NCBI GenBank assembly: GCA_001184205.1
Contig: LBMP01000001.1
Span: 186,001-250,000 of the forward strand
Source: Desulfocarbo indianensis
GTDB taxonomy: Bacteria; Desulfobacterota; Desulfarculia; Desulfarculales; Desulfarculaceae
Reading direction: 5' to 3'
Length of the DNA stretch: 64,000 nucleotides
A program made the position numbers and the translations under genes. Of this stretch, positions 26,604-36,199 are shown piece after piece (the first letter of the stretch is position 1; every line of letters begins with the position of its first letter). The notes under the pieces are model-generated. The model was not told where the DNA came from and made no database searches. It saw only the letters and a list, made by a program, of their open reading frames with translations.

Positions 26604-28286
26604 TCATGGTTCGCGCCGCGCGAAAACCGATAAATTTTGGTCGGGCGGCGCCCAAAACTCCTTTATCTTGCGGTAGTCTTTGCGCGCAAGCATGATCTCC
26701 AGGCTTTGGCGTTCCACCCGCTGCGAGGGGATTCTGGCTCTTGGGTTATCGCTCTCGCGATAAATCGCCACCACGAAATCCGCTTGATCGATTTCTTTGC
26801 GATACGAATCCAAATCCTGGCTGAGGTGCAAGCCAACCACATCGGATGGCACGCCAAGCTTGAGCAACAGATAGCGAAGTTGCGTGGGATTGCTGGCGCC
26901 GACGCTGGTGTAGAAGACCCGCAGCGGCCGCCGGCTTTCCCCGGCCTGGGCCGCGATGGTTTCCGCCACGCCGGTCTGCATGGCGCGGATGGCTCTGGCT
27001 CCTTCCCGCGGCACGTAGTCAGGCCAATAGCTGACCAGGAATCCCGCCAGGAAAACCGCCGCCAGGCCGGCCGCGGCGACCCAGCCGGGCCTTCCCGCGC
27101 TCAGGCTCCGGCTCATGCGGCCCATGGCCCGGCCGGCCAGCAATATGAGCAGGCAATCGAAGGCCGCGGCGAAAAAGCGCTGCTTTTCAGGCGTAAGCAA
27201 GGGGACAAGAAAAGTGGCCGCCAGCAAGGCTCCCCAGGCGGCCAGGCGGAGGCGGGCCTCCCTGCCTCCCGTCCAGGCCGTGATGAGACCCGCCGCCGAT
27301 GCCAAAACCAGCAAGACGAATTGCCGGCCGAACATGAACGTCCCGCCCGGGCCGGTCAAATGGTAGGTGAGCGCCTGCCACCAAGTGCCCCCGTAAGTCC
27401 ACACCTCCTGGTTTTGCCCGAAATGGCTGATCAGCATGTAACGCCAGGGCCCGAAATCGGTGATCAAAAGAAAGGGCAGAAAAATGATCAGAGCGGGCAG
27501 CAAGCAGGCCGACCAGGCCAGAACGGCGGATTTTATTGCACGTTTGGAGACGTTGATCGCCCAATCGCGTAAAGTTAATATGATCAAGGCGGAGCCCAAG
27601 TAAAAAAGCGTGGCCAGAGAAACCGAGGGCTTGGCCCATAGGGCCAAACCGAAGCCGATCCCGATGCCGATCAGACGGCGTTTGGGGCCCGCAAGGAAGT
27701 TGTCTTCGCCCAGGCATACCAAGAGCCACGCCGTCAATAAACCGCAGCCCAAGTCCGGGCGGAGCTCCATGACCACGTGGCCCGAAATGGGCAAGGTCAG
27801 GCAAAAGGCCATCCAGAAAAAGACGTTGACCGGGCTGTTTTCCCCGAAGGACCGGCGCAGCGCCAACAGCCAGGCGAAAAGCAAAATTCCATTAACCGCA
27901 TAAGGGGCCCAATCGTGCACGCCCCAAACGGCGAAACCCGCCAGGGCGACCAAACTTGCCAAGGGACCGTGGGGGGGATGGGCGATGAAATCCCACACAG
28001 CATGCTTGGGCCCATGGACGTCGAAGACCTGCAAACGCTGCAAGGCATCCGCCATGTATTCGATGTCGTCATAGGTGGGCACTAACAGCAGGTCGCCGTT
28101 GCGTAATGAATGCTGGACCCATAACAAGGTCAAGCAGATCGCCGCCGCTGCCAAGGCGATAAAATTTATCGCGCGGTTTCGACTCGCCGGCTTGGTTATG
28201 TCTGATGACCCGTTTTTCAATTTAAACCATCCCACACCCCGCAAGGAAGCGCCGCGTCCCCCGACGATAGCGGCCTTGCCCCCCAT
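26604..28286 (-). CDS. Polytopic membrane glycosyltransferase (GT-C, GT39-like)
   Basis: Up to 560 residues with about ten membrane helices. After the first helix comes VPTYDDIEYMADAL (Asp73-Asp74), the acidic first-loop motif of GT39-like enzymes, then GHVVMELRPDLGCGLL and LALWAKPSVSLATLFYLG. It should use a lipid-phosphate sugar, and the GtrB-like gene 22 nt downstream could supply it. The first 35 residues are not conserved-looking, so the true start may be an internal GTG or TTG around residues 18-23. A 130-residue soluble tail follows the last helix. Confidence 0.75.
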   Translation of the reverse strand: MGGKAAIVGGRGASLRGVGWFKLKNGSSDITKPASRNRAINFIALAAAAICLTLLWVQHSLRNGDLLLVPTYDDIEYMADALQRLQVFDVHGPKHAVWDFIAHPPHGPLASLVALAGFAVWGVHDWAPYAVNGILLFAWLLALRRSFGENSPVNVFFWMAFCLTLPISGHVVMELRPDLGCGLLTAWLLVCLGEDNFLAGPKRRLIGIGIGFGLALWAKPSVSLATLFYLGSALIILTLRDWAINVSKRAIKSAVLAWSACLLPALIIFLPFLLITDFGPWRYMLISHFGQNQEVWTYGGTWWQALTYHLTGPGGTFMFGRQFVLLVLASAAGLITAWTGGREARLRLAAWGALLAATFLVPLLTPEKQRFFAAAFDCLLILLAGRAMGRMSRSLSAGRPGWVAAAGLAAVFLAGFLVSYWPDYVPREGARAIRAMQTGVAETIAAQAGESRRPLRVFYTSVGASNPTQLRYLLLKLGVPSDVVGLHLSQDLDSYRKEIDQADFVVAIYRESDNPRARIPSQRVERQSLEIMLARKDYRKIKEFWAPPDQNLSVFARREP

Positions 28287-28400
28287 AGGGAAGGCCTCTC
28301 ACCATCCGCTGCAACCTCGCTCTTTTTATGTCACGCCGCCTTCGAAGTGGTCAGGCGGCGTCACGCCTGGGCGGCGGACCCCAGGCCATCTCCTGGCTGG

Positions 28401-29429
28401 TCAGGAATCGCCCCCGTCAGGCTGGCGGCCTTTAGGGCGGACCATGCGCAGGCTTGTCTTGAGCCAATCTGGCACGAAAGGCGAAACCCTGCCGCGAATC
28501 CTGGCCAACAGAGAAGGACGCCGCTTCCAAAGTTTCTCTTGTCTACGCAAATATTTCTGAACTCGCCGGTAAGCGGCCTGGTTCGCTTCCGCTTGTCGGG
28601 GCCAGTCGATGGCGCTGGGAAAGGGCGGCCACTCCGGGTTCAAGTTCATGGCAATGCCATAGCGGGGGCGCGCCCCGCAATGCAACCCGGAACCGTCCCA
28701 GCCATTGTTCACCACCAGGGAGACGCGCGGATATAAGGTCACGGCGCCGTGTTTGTAAGCCGCGGCGTACCAATAGGCGTCCCAGATGTCTCCTCTGCCT
28801 TGCATCGCCTTTATCAAGGTCTCGGCCCAATGAAAAGAGCCCCGCAGATTGTAGCGCCAGCGGCCGCGTTCACTTTGCAGACCCAATGCAACGAGGTCAG
28901 GCTGAAAAGTGAAATGCCGCCAAGCCCTCTGCCAAGTGGCCCATCCCCAAGAGTGAGTGAAGGGAAGAAACAAAACATCCTGGCGGATGGGTTGTGGCTC
29001 TCCCAACAAAAAACCACATACCTGGAACACCTGCTCTTCATGCTCATAACGATCCAAACCCCCGAGCATGAAATTCAGAAACTCGGGATGCACCATCAAA
29101 TCGTCTTCCAGCACGATAACTCGACCGCTTTGTTGGCAATGAGTTGCGGCTTCGCTTACTATGCTGGCTGCGCAACCTACGTTTTTTTCACGTTCCACCA
29201 GGTTGCCGCCCAGGCGTTCGCACCAAGCTTTGGCCACTAGGCGGGTGGCTGCGACCTGGGCGGCTGCGGAAGGATCGCGGGGAGCGTCGCAATATACGTG
29301 CAGGGCGCACTCGTCCAAACGGCGACAGGCCGAGAGGGACTGGAACAATCGCTCGGAATGCTCCGGACGGTTGTAGAGAAACACCGACAGGGGAGTTTTT
29401 GAAGTCAACGCCGTTTTCATCGCCGTCAA
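28401..29429 (-). CDS. Glycosyltransferase, GnT-I-like GT-A enzyme
   Basis: 342 residues. SVFLYNRPEHSERLFQSL, REKNVGCAASI and RVIVLEDDLMVHPEFLNFM (E-D-D metal site) match a family of bacterial transferases distantly related to GnT-I/GT13 and often listed as GT2. FTHSWGWATWQRAWRHF is another conserved block of the family. The start at 29429 is TTG, overlapping the upstream methyltransferase stop (TTGA), with GGAGG 7 nt before it; an ATG three codons later is the alternative. The C-terminus is very basic. Substrates unknown. Confidence 0.78.
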   Translation of the reverse strand: MTAMKTALTSKTPLSVFLYNRPEHSERLFQSLSACRRLDECALHVYCDAPRDPSAAAQVAATRLVAKAWCERLGGNLVEREKNVGCAASIVSEAATHCQQSGRVIVLEDDLMVHPEFLNFMLGGLDRYEHEEQVFQVCGFLLGEPQPIRQDVLFLPFTHSWGWATWQRAWRHFTFQPDLVALGLQSERGRWRYNLRGSFHWAETLIKAMQGRGDIWDAYWYAAAYKHGAVTLYPRVSLVVNNGWDGSGLHCGARPRYGIAMNLNPEWPPFPSAIDWPRQAEANQAAYRRVQKYLRRQEKLWKRRPSLLARIRGRVSPFVPDWLKTSLRMVRPKGRQPDGGDS

Positions 29430-30292
29430 GAGACGGCCTCCAGAATTACCAACATATGATCCGGGCCCAGAGGGGGATAGCCGTGGTAATTGCGCCTGAG
29501 AGCCCTTTTAAGCAAATCCCTGTAGCGGTCCGTTCCTCGCGCCAGTTTGCGAAAGACATAAACCCTGGCCCATTCCTTCAGGCGATACCCCGGCAATTGG
29601 CTGAAAAACCGCGGGGAAGGGAAACGGACATGATCCGCATAGCGCAGGTACCACCAGGAACGTTGAAACAGCCGCGCCATGGGGCAATTGATATCGCCGG
29701 TGAGGATAAGCACCTTGCCTTTTTCGCTCAGCAATCCACGACAACGCTGTAAAAAGGGAACCGGCTCAAAAACATGTTCGATCAGATCGAACAACGTCAA
29801 AACATCGAATTTCATGCCAGGCGGAATCGAGTCCAGATCAGGCCAACAGGCGTGGCCTTTATCGCGGCATAGCCGCCTGGCCTGGTGGGACAACTCAACG
29901 CCGTGGGTATGACAGCCCAGCTCCGAGCAAAGGTCCAAAAACATGCCCGTGTTGCACCCGATATCCAGTACCTTCCCACCCGATGACAAATGAGTTCTGA
30001 TGCCGCTGACCACGCGGGGATCGCGATGAAGCTGGAATGGTTCTTCATAGGCCCAGCGCTTTCCGCTGTTGGCGGCGTACATTTCCAGGGCCTCTTTTTC
30101 GGCGAGCGCGTCCTGCACGAAGCCGGATAGGCAGCCGCGGCAGCGCCACAATTGCGGCTCGAAAGCGAAGCTGACCGGCGTGTCGACGAAAGTCAACGGT
30201 TGGGGAAAATTTATCGCGCCCTTGTTCACCAGTTCGGATGAGCCGCAAAAGGGACAAGTCCGCAAGTGGCAATACTGGGTGACTCGTCTCAT
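29426..30292 (-). CDS. Zinc-ribbon class I SAM methyltransferase
   Basis: 288 residues from the ATG at 30292. The N-terminus has a four-cysteine knuckle, C-P-F-C (13, 16) and C-R-G-C (51, 54), followed by a class I methyltransferase: KVLDIGCNTGMFLDLC (about 107-122), GVELS and FDVLTLFDLIEHVFEP. Proteins combining a putative zinc-binding segment with Methyltransf_23 occur in sugar C-methylation (TylCIII-like) and in O-antigen loci. A TTG 18 codons upstream is possible but has no ribosome site. The stop overlaps the start of the next gene. Probably modifies a sugar of the glycan. Confidence 0.8.
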   Translation of the reverse strand: MRRVTQYCHLRTCPFCGSSELVNKGAINFPQPLTFVDTPVSFAFEPQLWRCRGCLSGFVQDALAEKEALEMYAANSGKRWAYEEPFQLHRDPRVVSGIRTHLSSGGKVLDIGCNTGMFLDLCSELGCHTHGVELSHQARRLCRDKGHACWPDLDSIPPGMKFDVLTLFDLIEHVFEPVPFLQRCRGLLSEKGKVLILTGDINCPMARLFQRSWWYLRYADHVRFPSPRFFSQLPGYRLKEWARVYVFRKLARGTDRYRDLLKRALRRNYHGYPPLGPDHMLVILEAVS

Positions 30293-30550
30293 GCTTTTTC
30301 GTTCCGCCAGGCAGGCCCTGGCGACTTTTTTTGCTCTTGCCCACAACCAACTGACATATTTTTAAGCCTTTTCGTCGTGCTGAGCGGAATTGTCATGGTT
30401 CTGGTGTCGTTAAGCGGGATCCGTTGCATGGTTTCGAATCGGGAGGCGATCATGGATCGCCGGCGAGCTTCTGGCCCTTGGCTTGGGTTTGCAACCTCCC
30501 TGGCGGCTGGTGGGGCAGCGCGTGGACACCGATAAGCATCCCCACTAGGT

Positions 30551-31522
30551 CTATTGGGAGGCGCCGCTAATCAGGCGCCACTTCTCCCATAAAATCCCCA
30601 AGTACGGCACATGAACCGCCATTATTTCATAGATAACTTGTTTGCAATATGGCTGCTTAGTGCGATCGCGCCTGACCAATCCGAAACAGAAATCCAATAA
30701 CATTGCCTTGCAGGTTTTGATTAATCTCAATAGCAATATTTTCTTGGATGTCGGCGCGCTTTGTTGATTCCAGAAAACTCTCACTGAATAACGGCCGGTG
30801 ATGAACTTATCCTTGCATCCCCCCCACAGGGTGGTCCGAAAAGGAGCCACCAGGTGGTAAACGAACAGATCGGGATGGAAATAAATCACAGAATCCGGTT
30901 CGTTGCCCCTGATGCGCATTTGCAGGGTTGGCTCTTCGCCATAACCCACTTTGCCGCCGCAGGGACCCAAGCTATTGGTAAAACCTCCCACCTCCTGCAA
31001 GACGCGCCGCTGGAAAATCATGTTCATGCCTGACAGGTATTGCTTGGCCGGTAATGTGCCTTCCTGCTCCATACCCAGCCAAGATCCGTACTGATCCTTG
31101 AACCAGTAAGGCTTTTCAGAAATGTAAAAAGGATAAAAAGGACCTCCCAAACCGGTCGGCTCATGCTTTTCAATTATATCCTTGGCGAGCGCCAGCCAAT
31201 GGGGAGGCATTAAAGCGTCGTCGTCCGCAAATGCTACGTAGTCGGCTCTTGCCTCGCGCCAGCCGCGATTGCGGGCCGCCGAGGCTCCCTGGGTTGCTTC
31301 CCTGACATATCTGAAATTGGGAAACGACTTCATAAATCGTTCCGTCATTTTCCTTGTATGGTCTGTAGAATTATTGTCCACAATTAGCACTTCAAATTGA
31401 TCGGAGGACAAGGTTTGTTTCGCCAAAGACGCTAAAGCGTCTCCCAACATTTCGGCCCTGTTAAATGTAGCTATCACCACAGATATAAGAGGTGCGGGCC
31501 TGTCTTGTTTCTCTTGTTCCAT
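30551..31522 (-). CDS. GT2 family glycosyltransferase
   Basis: 323 residues. SVVIATFNRAEMLGDALASL, VLIVDNNSTDHTRKM and YVAFADDDALMPPHW (D-D-D) define a GT-A inverting enzyme of the WcaA type; GGKVGYGEEPTLQMRIRG holds the E-E-P-x-L motif that usually positions the catalytic base. It is flanked by gaps of about 258 and 341 nt, so it may be transcribed by itself. It lies at the GC boundary where the AT-rich part of the locus begins. Confidence 0.87.
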   Translation of the reverse strand: MEQEKQDRPAPLISVVIATFNRAEMLGDALASLAKQTLSSDQFEVLIVDNNSTDHTRKMTERFMKSFPNFRYVREATQGASAARNRGWREARADYVAFADDDALMPPHWLALAKDIIEKHEPTGLGGPFYPFYISEKPYWFKDQYGSWLGMEQEGTLPAKQYLSGMNMIFQRRVLQEVGGFTNSLGPCGGKVGYGEEPTLQMRIRGNEPDSVIYFHPDLFVYHLVAPFRTTLWGGCKDKFITGRYSVRVFWNQQSAPTSKKILLLRLIKTCKAMLLDFCFGLVRRDRTKQPYCKQVIYEIMAVHVPYLGILWEKWRLISGASQ

Positions 31523-31863
31523 GAAAATGTCCAGAGTGCTATATATTCTTGCCCACAGATAATGGGCAGTTTGTCGTTGAGCTTCTAGCTCTATCCATCA
31601 GAATAAAATATAACGGCTTTGGCTATGCCCAGCCGCCGCCTGCGCTGGGGAATGTTCCGCACAAAAGCCCTTATTACGCGCCAAGGCCACACCAGGTTTT
31701 CTCCCTGGCAATACCGTAAATAGAGAAGGCCGCCCGCGTGGTGTGGCGCTGAAAACGGAAGTCAAGGAGCTACCTCGGAATTGCCCGTCCGAGAGCGCCC
31801 TCTGCATATAAAAGCCCACGCCGATTTTGTCGATATTCAAGAAAAATAGCAACCGATTTGATT
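31523..31863. other. Intergenic stretch without a recognisable gene
   Basis: 341 nt between a GT2 gene and the DUF6044-like gene upstream of it. A 98-codon frame on the minus strand (31598-31894) overlaps the neighbouring gene and looks like noise. I see no convincing terminator or repeat. Confidence 0.5.
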
Positions 31864-34131
31864 TTATAAGACAGCGTACAAGTATACCCGCCATGCAGAA
31901 TGGGGATGATCAAACATTTTGAGCAACTTCATGCCACGACTTTCAGAATTATTTATCGCTAATCCCGACAAAATATACTGTCCCCCCAAATCCTTAAAGC
32001 TGGTCAAATCTAAATCCAAGTCATCCAAACCATGCAGAGGACTGAACTTGTCCTGAAAAGACGACAAATCCAATTCAGCCGGCCTCAGGTAGCAATGTAT
32101 GCCCTTGTTGTCAAACTCTTTACGTAATTCTTCACTTTTTGCGAGTTCAGCGGCAATTACTTTGCGAAAACGGTGTTTATATTCTAGCGGATAAATAGGA
32201 AGATACCCGTCCACCGTATAAAAACCATTGGCCAAAGACACTGAAGGCAAGAGGCATACGCTGCCGACTCGATAGCTGTTTTGATCGCGGCCAATATACC
32301 TTGCTATTTCAGCGAATAACTCCTTGGCATAGAAATTACGGTAGGAGATGTAGGGGCTGTCGCGGGTATAAACCGGAGAAGCGCTTTTCAATGACTCCCA
32401 GCCTACCCATCCCTGGGAAGCCGGGAGGAATCCGCCATAAAAATGTAAAACCACTTGAAACATGGCTAAGCCCCACGCAAACCGGCGCCAACCGGCGCCC
32501 CAATTATATAGCCCCAGCAGGCAGACGAAAAACAACACGGGCCACAATAAAGCATTAATGCAGACCATTCTGTATAAATGAAATACTTTTATTATCCAGA
32601 ACCGCTCGGCTAGAATTTTTACGTAAAATCCCGTATAGGTAAACGCGGCCATTAAGCATAGCACAATGGCGATACCGAACAAGATCAGGGCCGGTTTCAA
32701 CAACCTTTTTTTCACCTGCACAACACACCCGAATAAAAACACCGCCAAATTAGGAAAGACCAACCAATGTTGAACTTGGTAAAAATAAGAACCATCCCAG
32801 GTCAAGGATAAAAACTTGACAATAGCCTCATGCCATCCCAATATCGTAGGCTGGAATTCCACCCGTTGCGAAATAAAATTAGGGTTAAGTAACATATAGA
32901 AAAACATATTATATGACCAAATCACGAATTCCACGCTCAACAACGCCGTGGCAAAGGCCAACGGCAAGTGCAGCTTATGTCCTTTGGCCATATCCCAGAG
33001 CAACCATACGCAGAGCAAAGGGATAAAAAATAAATAGGTGCTGGTGAAATGCGAATACCAAATCACCGCCACCAAAGCCAGCCAATGTAATATCCTCGCT
33101 TTATAATCATATATCTGCCACAAGAGATAGGTAACCAGGGGCATGCCGGCAACGTACAAGCCGCCATCTGGGAAAAAAGCCGCCAAGGCAAAGCCCAAGG
33201 AAGCCAAGGTCGCTAAGCCAGGAACAATGAGCCCCAAACGATGACCAAGCTTGTTGAGCAACAATAACATGCCTATCAGAGCAACGCCTCTCATGAGAAA
33301 TTGGTTCACGATATGTATTATCAGTGGATCAAAAAACCGATACGGCGATGCGACATTGAATGGAAGCGGATAAATGAATCTGGGCTGGCCTCCCATTTTT
33401 TGAGGGATAATTTCAGCAAGAGAATTGAAAAGATTGGGATAACCTGAGGATAAAATATAATTTTCCAATGAATCTAAATAATCATGTATTTGAAGTTGGG
33501 ATTCTTGACCCAACAACAGATATGGCGCCAGATATAAGAACACCAAACATGCCGCCGCCACCACTTGATGCTGCGATACACGGTCAGCTATGTGGCGTAT
33601 CCACCTCCCGCCGGGCGAACGTGCGATCATGACTCCCAAGCAGATAAGGCCCAGCCACAGCCAAAGGTAGGCCGCCAGGTCTCCCCATCCTACTAAGCCA
33701 GGACGCCAATTGGGGAGCGCCAGGGCCAAAACAGCTGCGCAAAACCCACCAAGGCTTAACCTAACAGCCCAACCTGGCAGCGCCTCGGCCATCTCCTTGC
33801 CGAAGAGAATCAGACCACAGGCAAGCGCCAAAAAAGGAGTCAGCCAATCAGACCAGGGGCGCACCGTGGCCAAGAGACCGAGTAAAATGCCGGCCAATAT
33901 CATTTGCGGCCAGGCCAGGGTTGCCGCAAAGCTGGTTTGATAATAGCCGCGCGCAAAAGTCAGCCCTAAGGTCAATCCCCACGCTATCATAACTCCAACA
34001 TAGGATAGCGAATAGTATCCCAGGACGCTGGGGTTTGATGACCCATGGGTTAGAAGCATGATCATAACGGCAAGCCCGAGAATATTCAGGGCTTGCGACC
34101 ATAGATTTGCACTGTTCCGGTTGCGAATCAT
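31864..34131 (-). CDS. Large polytopic membrane protein, DUF6044-like
   Basis: 755 residues with at least twelve helices. From about residue 185 on it resembles, from memory, the DUF6044 (YkoS-like) family: IHDYLDSLENYILSSGYPNL after a helix, and a C-terminal soluble domain with YRVGSVCLLPSVSLANGFYT, VDGYLPIYPLEYKHRF and FDNKGIHCYL. The family is thought to have a GT-C-type fold but has no proven activity. About 180 residues of extra hydrophobic N-terminus (six or so helices) precede the family region. It sits downstream of a B12-radical-SAM gene in an AT-rich block. Its likely role is glycan transfer at the periplasmic face, by analogy only. Confidence 0.7.
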   Translation of the reverse strand: MIRNRNSANLWSQALNILGLAVMIMLLTHGSSNPSVLGYYSLSYVGVMIAWGLTLGLTFARGYYQTSFAATLAWPQMILAGILLGLLATVRPWSDWLTPFLALACGLILFGKEMAEALPGWAVRLSLGGFCAAVLALALPNWRPGLVGWGDLAAYLWLWLGLICLGVMIARSPGGRWIRHIADRVSQHQVVAAACLVFLYLAPYLLLGQESQLQIHDYLDSLENYILSSGYPNLFNSLAEIIPQKMGGQPRFIYPLPFNVASPYRFFDPLIIHIVNQFLMRGVALIGMLLLLNKLGHRLGLIVPGLATLASLGFALAAFFPDGGLYVAGMPLVTYLLWQIYDYKARILHWLALVAVIWYSHFTSTYLFFIPLLCVWLLWDMAKGHKLHLPLAFATALLSVEFVIWSYNMFFYMLLNPNFISQRVEFQPTILGWHEAIVKFLSLTWDGSYFYQVQHWLVFPNLAVFLFGCVVQVKKRLLKPALILFGIAIVLCLMAAFTYTGFYVKILAERFWIIKVFHLYRMVCINALLWPVLFFVCLLGLYNWGAGWRRFAWGLAMFQVVLHFYGGFLPASQGWVGWESLKSASPVYTRDSPYISYRNFYAKELFAEIARYIGRDQNSYRVGSVCLLPSVSLANGFYTVDGYLPIYPLEYKHRFRKVIAAELAKSEELRKEFDNKGIHCYLRPAELDLSSFQDKFSPLHGLDDLDLDLTSFKDLGGQYILSGLAINNSESRGMKLLKMFDHPHSAWRVYLYAVL

Positions 34132-34266
34132 ATAGTTAAGTGCTTATCTTTACGTCCAGATGAAGACCGATCCAAGGCTGAAATGGCCTATTGCCCATTA
34201 GACACCAGACGAGAAAACCTGCAAGCAACGAAGAAAAAATATCGCGGGAAAGGCAAGCTGATGGTT

Positions 34267-34295
34267 TATATAACCTGTAAAATAACGCTGATCAA
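34267..34295 (-). promoter_or_regulatory. Candidate sigma-70 promoter for the DUF6044-like gene
   Basis: On the minus strand, TTGATC (34290-34295), a 17-nt spacer and TATATA (34267-34272) give a plausible promoter. A start near 34260 would leave a leader of about 130 nt before the ATG at 34131. The region is AT-rich, which raises the chance of a random match. Confidence 0.45.
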
Positions 34296-34395
34296 TTATG
34301 AGTGGGATGGCTCAAAAATGCGCTGCGTCGTGAACTGAATCCAGACTAACGGGAGGCCTGCCTGTAACTGCAATCAAGGAGTACGGCACCATAAT

Positions 34396-35775
34396 TTATG
34401 TGGTGAGGATGCCTTTTACCGCGCGCCAGGCATTCTTGATATCTTCCCAGGATCTCAGTTTTGCCAGGCGCATGAAAATGTACCTTGGCCTGAAGTAGAA
34501 TCTGCGATAAGCCTTACCGTAGAAGTCCTGGATTTCATCGGTGGTTATGGTGGGGAGCCGCATTATGGATTGGGCGAAATCATACTTGGTCCAATCCTCG
34601 GTTACTAAAAACCCGTTCTCTCTCGCCCATGCAAACATTTCTGAACCGGGAAACGGTGTGGTGATGTTGAAAATCACTATTTCCGGGTTGAGTTTGATAG
34701 CATATTCTAGCGTTTCACGCATTGTCTCCAACGTCTCGCCAGGATTACCCAGCATGAATGCCGCGCGAACATCTATTTTAGCCTTCTTGGCCGCGCGAAC
34801 CGCTTGTTCCACCAATTTTAAGTTGATGCGCTTGCGAACATTATTCAGAATAATTTCACTGGCCGACTCAATACCATACATGATTTGGTGGCAGCCGCCG
34901 GCCTTCATGGCGCTTAATAGGTTTTCATCCACCGTGTCAACGCGACTGAAACAGCTCCAGGAAATATCAATATTGCCTTCCCGTATCGCATCAAGGAAAT
35001 CATACACCCTTTGTTTTTTAGCCGTAAATGTATCGTCATAAAAGCATATTTCTTGAATGCCATAATTTTCTTGCAGGTACTTTACTTCCTCAGCCACCCT
35101 GCGACCGGAAAGCACTCGCAGCACCTTGCCTGTATGGCGATAGCAAAAGGTGCAATGTCCAGGGCAACCCCTGGAAGAAAGCATGCTTGTGGCGGGTAGT
35201 CTTTTGTTGGCGCCCGCCGCTGGTTTATAGAGGTGCATCGGCAGGAGGTGATAAGCCGGAATTGGCAGACTATCCAAATCCTTGACGACTGGCGCGTCAG
35301 GATTGTGAACCGCGCCATGGGGGCCTTTCCACGAGACGCCTGCTATTTCCGCAGGGTCTTTACCGGCGGCCAACTCCAGGATGCTGATCTCCGCCTCTCC
35401 CCGTACAACTAGGTCGACCTGCGATTCTCGCAGGATTTCTTCCGGCATGACCGTCGGATGAACGCCGCCCATGACCACGGTGGCATCTGGAAATATTTCC
35501 TTTGCGATCTTAGCCTGTTCCAGGGAAAAAGCTACTTGCGGAGTGGTTACGGAAAACCCTATGTAATCTGCTTCCTCCTGCTTTAATAGCCATTTCCTGA
35601 ACCCATCCAGCCCGATTCGTTCGGCATAGGCATCTAAGATGACAGCCTCATGGCCCTCTTTTTCCAAGACCGCCCCCAGGATGGCCAGGCCCATTGGCGG
35701 CATGACGCTTGATACTTTTGACCATATGCTTTGCGTTGGAGCCCCCCAAGGTGGATTAACAAATAAAAATTTCAT
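34396..35775 (-). CDS. B12-binding radical SAM protein (first of three)
   Basis: 459 residues. The N-terminal B12-type Rossmann domain has FVNPPWG, PPMGLAILGAVLEKEGHEAV and VVMGGVHPTVMPEEIL. The radical SAM core has SSRGCPGHCTFCYR (Cys204, Cys208, Cys211: C-x3-C-x2-C) and HQIMYGIESASE. Class B relatives methylate unactivated carbon or phosphorus, or rearrange carbon skeletons, using cobalamin and a 4Fe-4S cluster; oxygen-sensitive chemistry fits an anaerobe. In a glycan locus, sugar C-methylation or lipid-carrier modification is conceivable. A methyltransferase lies upstream at 36200 and a membrane protein downstream. Substrate unknown. Confidence 0.85.
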   Translation of the reverse strand: MKFLFVNPPWGAPTQSIWSKVSSVMPPMGLAILGAVLEKEGHEAVILDAYAERIGLDGFRKWLLKQEEADYIGFSVTTPQVAFSLEQAKIAKEIFPDATVVMGGVHPTVMPEEILRESQVDLVVRGEAEISILELAAGKDPAEIAGVSWKGPHGAVHNPDAPVVKDLDSLPIPAYHLLPMHLYKPAAGANKRLPATSMLSSRGCPGHCTFCYRHTGKVLRVLSGRRVAEEVKYLQENYGIQEICFYDDTFTAKKQRVYDFLDAIREGNIDISWSCFSRVDTVDENLLSAMKAGGCHQIMYGIESASEIILNNVRKRINLKLVEQAVRAAKKAKIDVRAAFMLGNPGETLETMRETLEYAIKLNPEIVIFNITTPFPGSEMFAWARENGFLVTEDWTKYDFAQSIMRLPTITTDEIQDFYGKAYRRFYFRPRYIFMRLAKLRSWEDIKNAWRAVKGILTT

Positions 35776-35887
35776 GATATTCAGTATGGTTAAGTATCAG
35801 ATTGTTATCTCAACACATTTTTGCCAGTACGACACAAAATTGCCGTTGGATATTAACGCATTACAGTGCTTAGCGCAACCACTCTAC

Positions 35888-36130
35888 TTAAAGGAGACAT
35901 CTTCTTTGATCTTGCCCAGTAACAACGGACAAGTCATTAGCGGCCATTTTATTTTCAAATGCCAAGGGGCTAATATAGCCGTTGGCGCTATGCCTCCTTG
36001 TTAGCTGGAAGACGGCCCGGTGGATGGCTTCGCGGGCGGCGGCGCTCTCGCCGCGGCTCATCTCCATTTTCCGGGTGTGGAAAAAGCTCACGGAAGCCGC
36101 GCCGGCCTGGCAGCTAGCCTTGCATTCCAT
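35888..36130 (-). pseudogene. Relic of an IS3-family transposase (OrfB C-terminus)
   Basis: The minus-strand frame contains KASCQAGAASVSFFHTRKME, which aligns without gaps to the IS3 OrfB signature K-G-N-C-W-D-N-A-x-x-E-S-F-F-x-x-L-K-x-E, and then TRRHSANGYISPLAFE, matching R-R-H-S-A-L-G-Y-x-S-P-x-x-F-E. The conserved acidic positions of the D-N-x-x-x-E-S block are replaced (Asp by Ala, Glu by Val), and the usual F-x-Y-I-x-x-F-Y-N segment between the blocks is deleted. No OrfA, upstream OrfB or terminal repeats were found. It is a dead fragment and evidence of past mobile-element activity in this spacer. Confidence 0.75.
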
Positions 36131-36199
36131 TACCGGCGTGCCCGTAAAAATCGGGAGGGTTCAGAAGAATTTTTTATCCAAAAGACAGAGCGGCTCATG

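Noticed and set aside
28330-28365. Inverted repeat ACGCCGCC/GGCGGCGT as a terminator
   Set aside because: The stem is good but the loop is 13 nt and there is no T-run on either strand, so termination is not supported.
31598-31894. A 98-codon frame in the spacer before the DUF6044-like gene
   Set aside because: No ribosome site, overlaps the neighbouring real gene and has no recognisable features.
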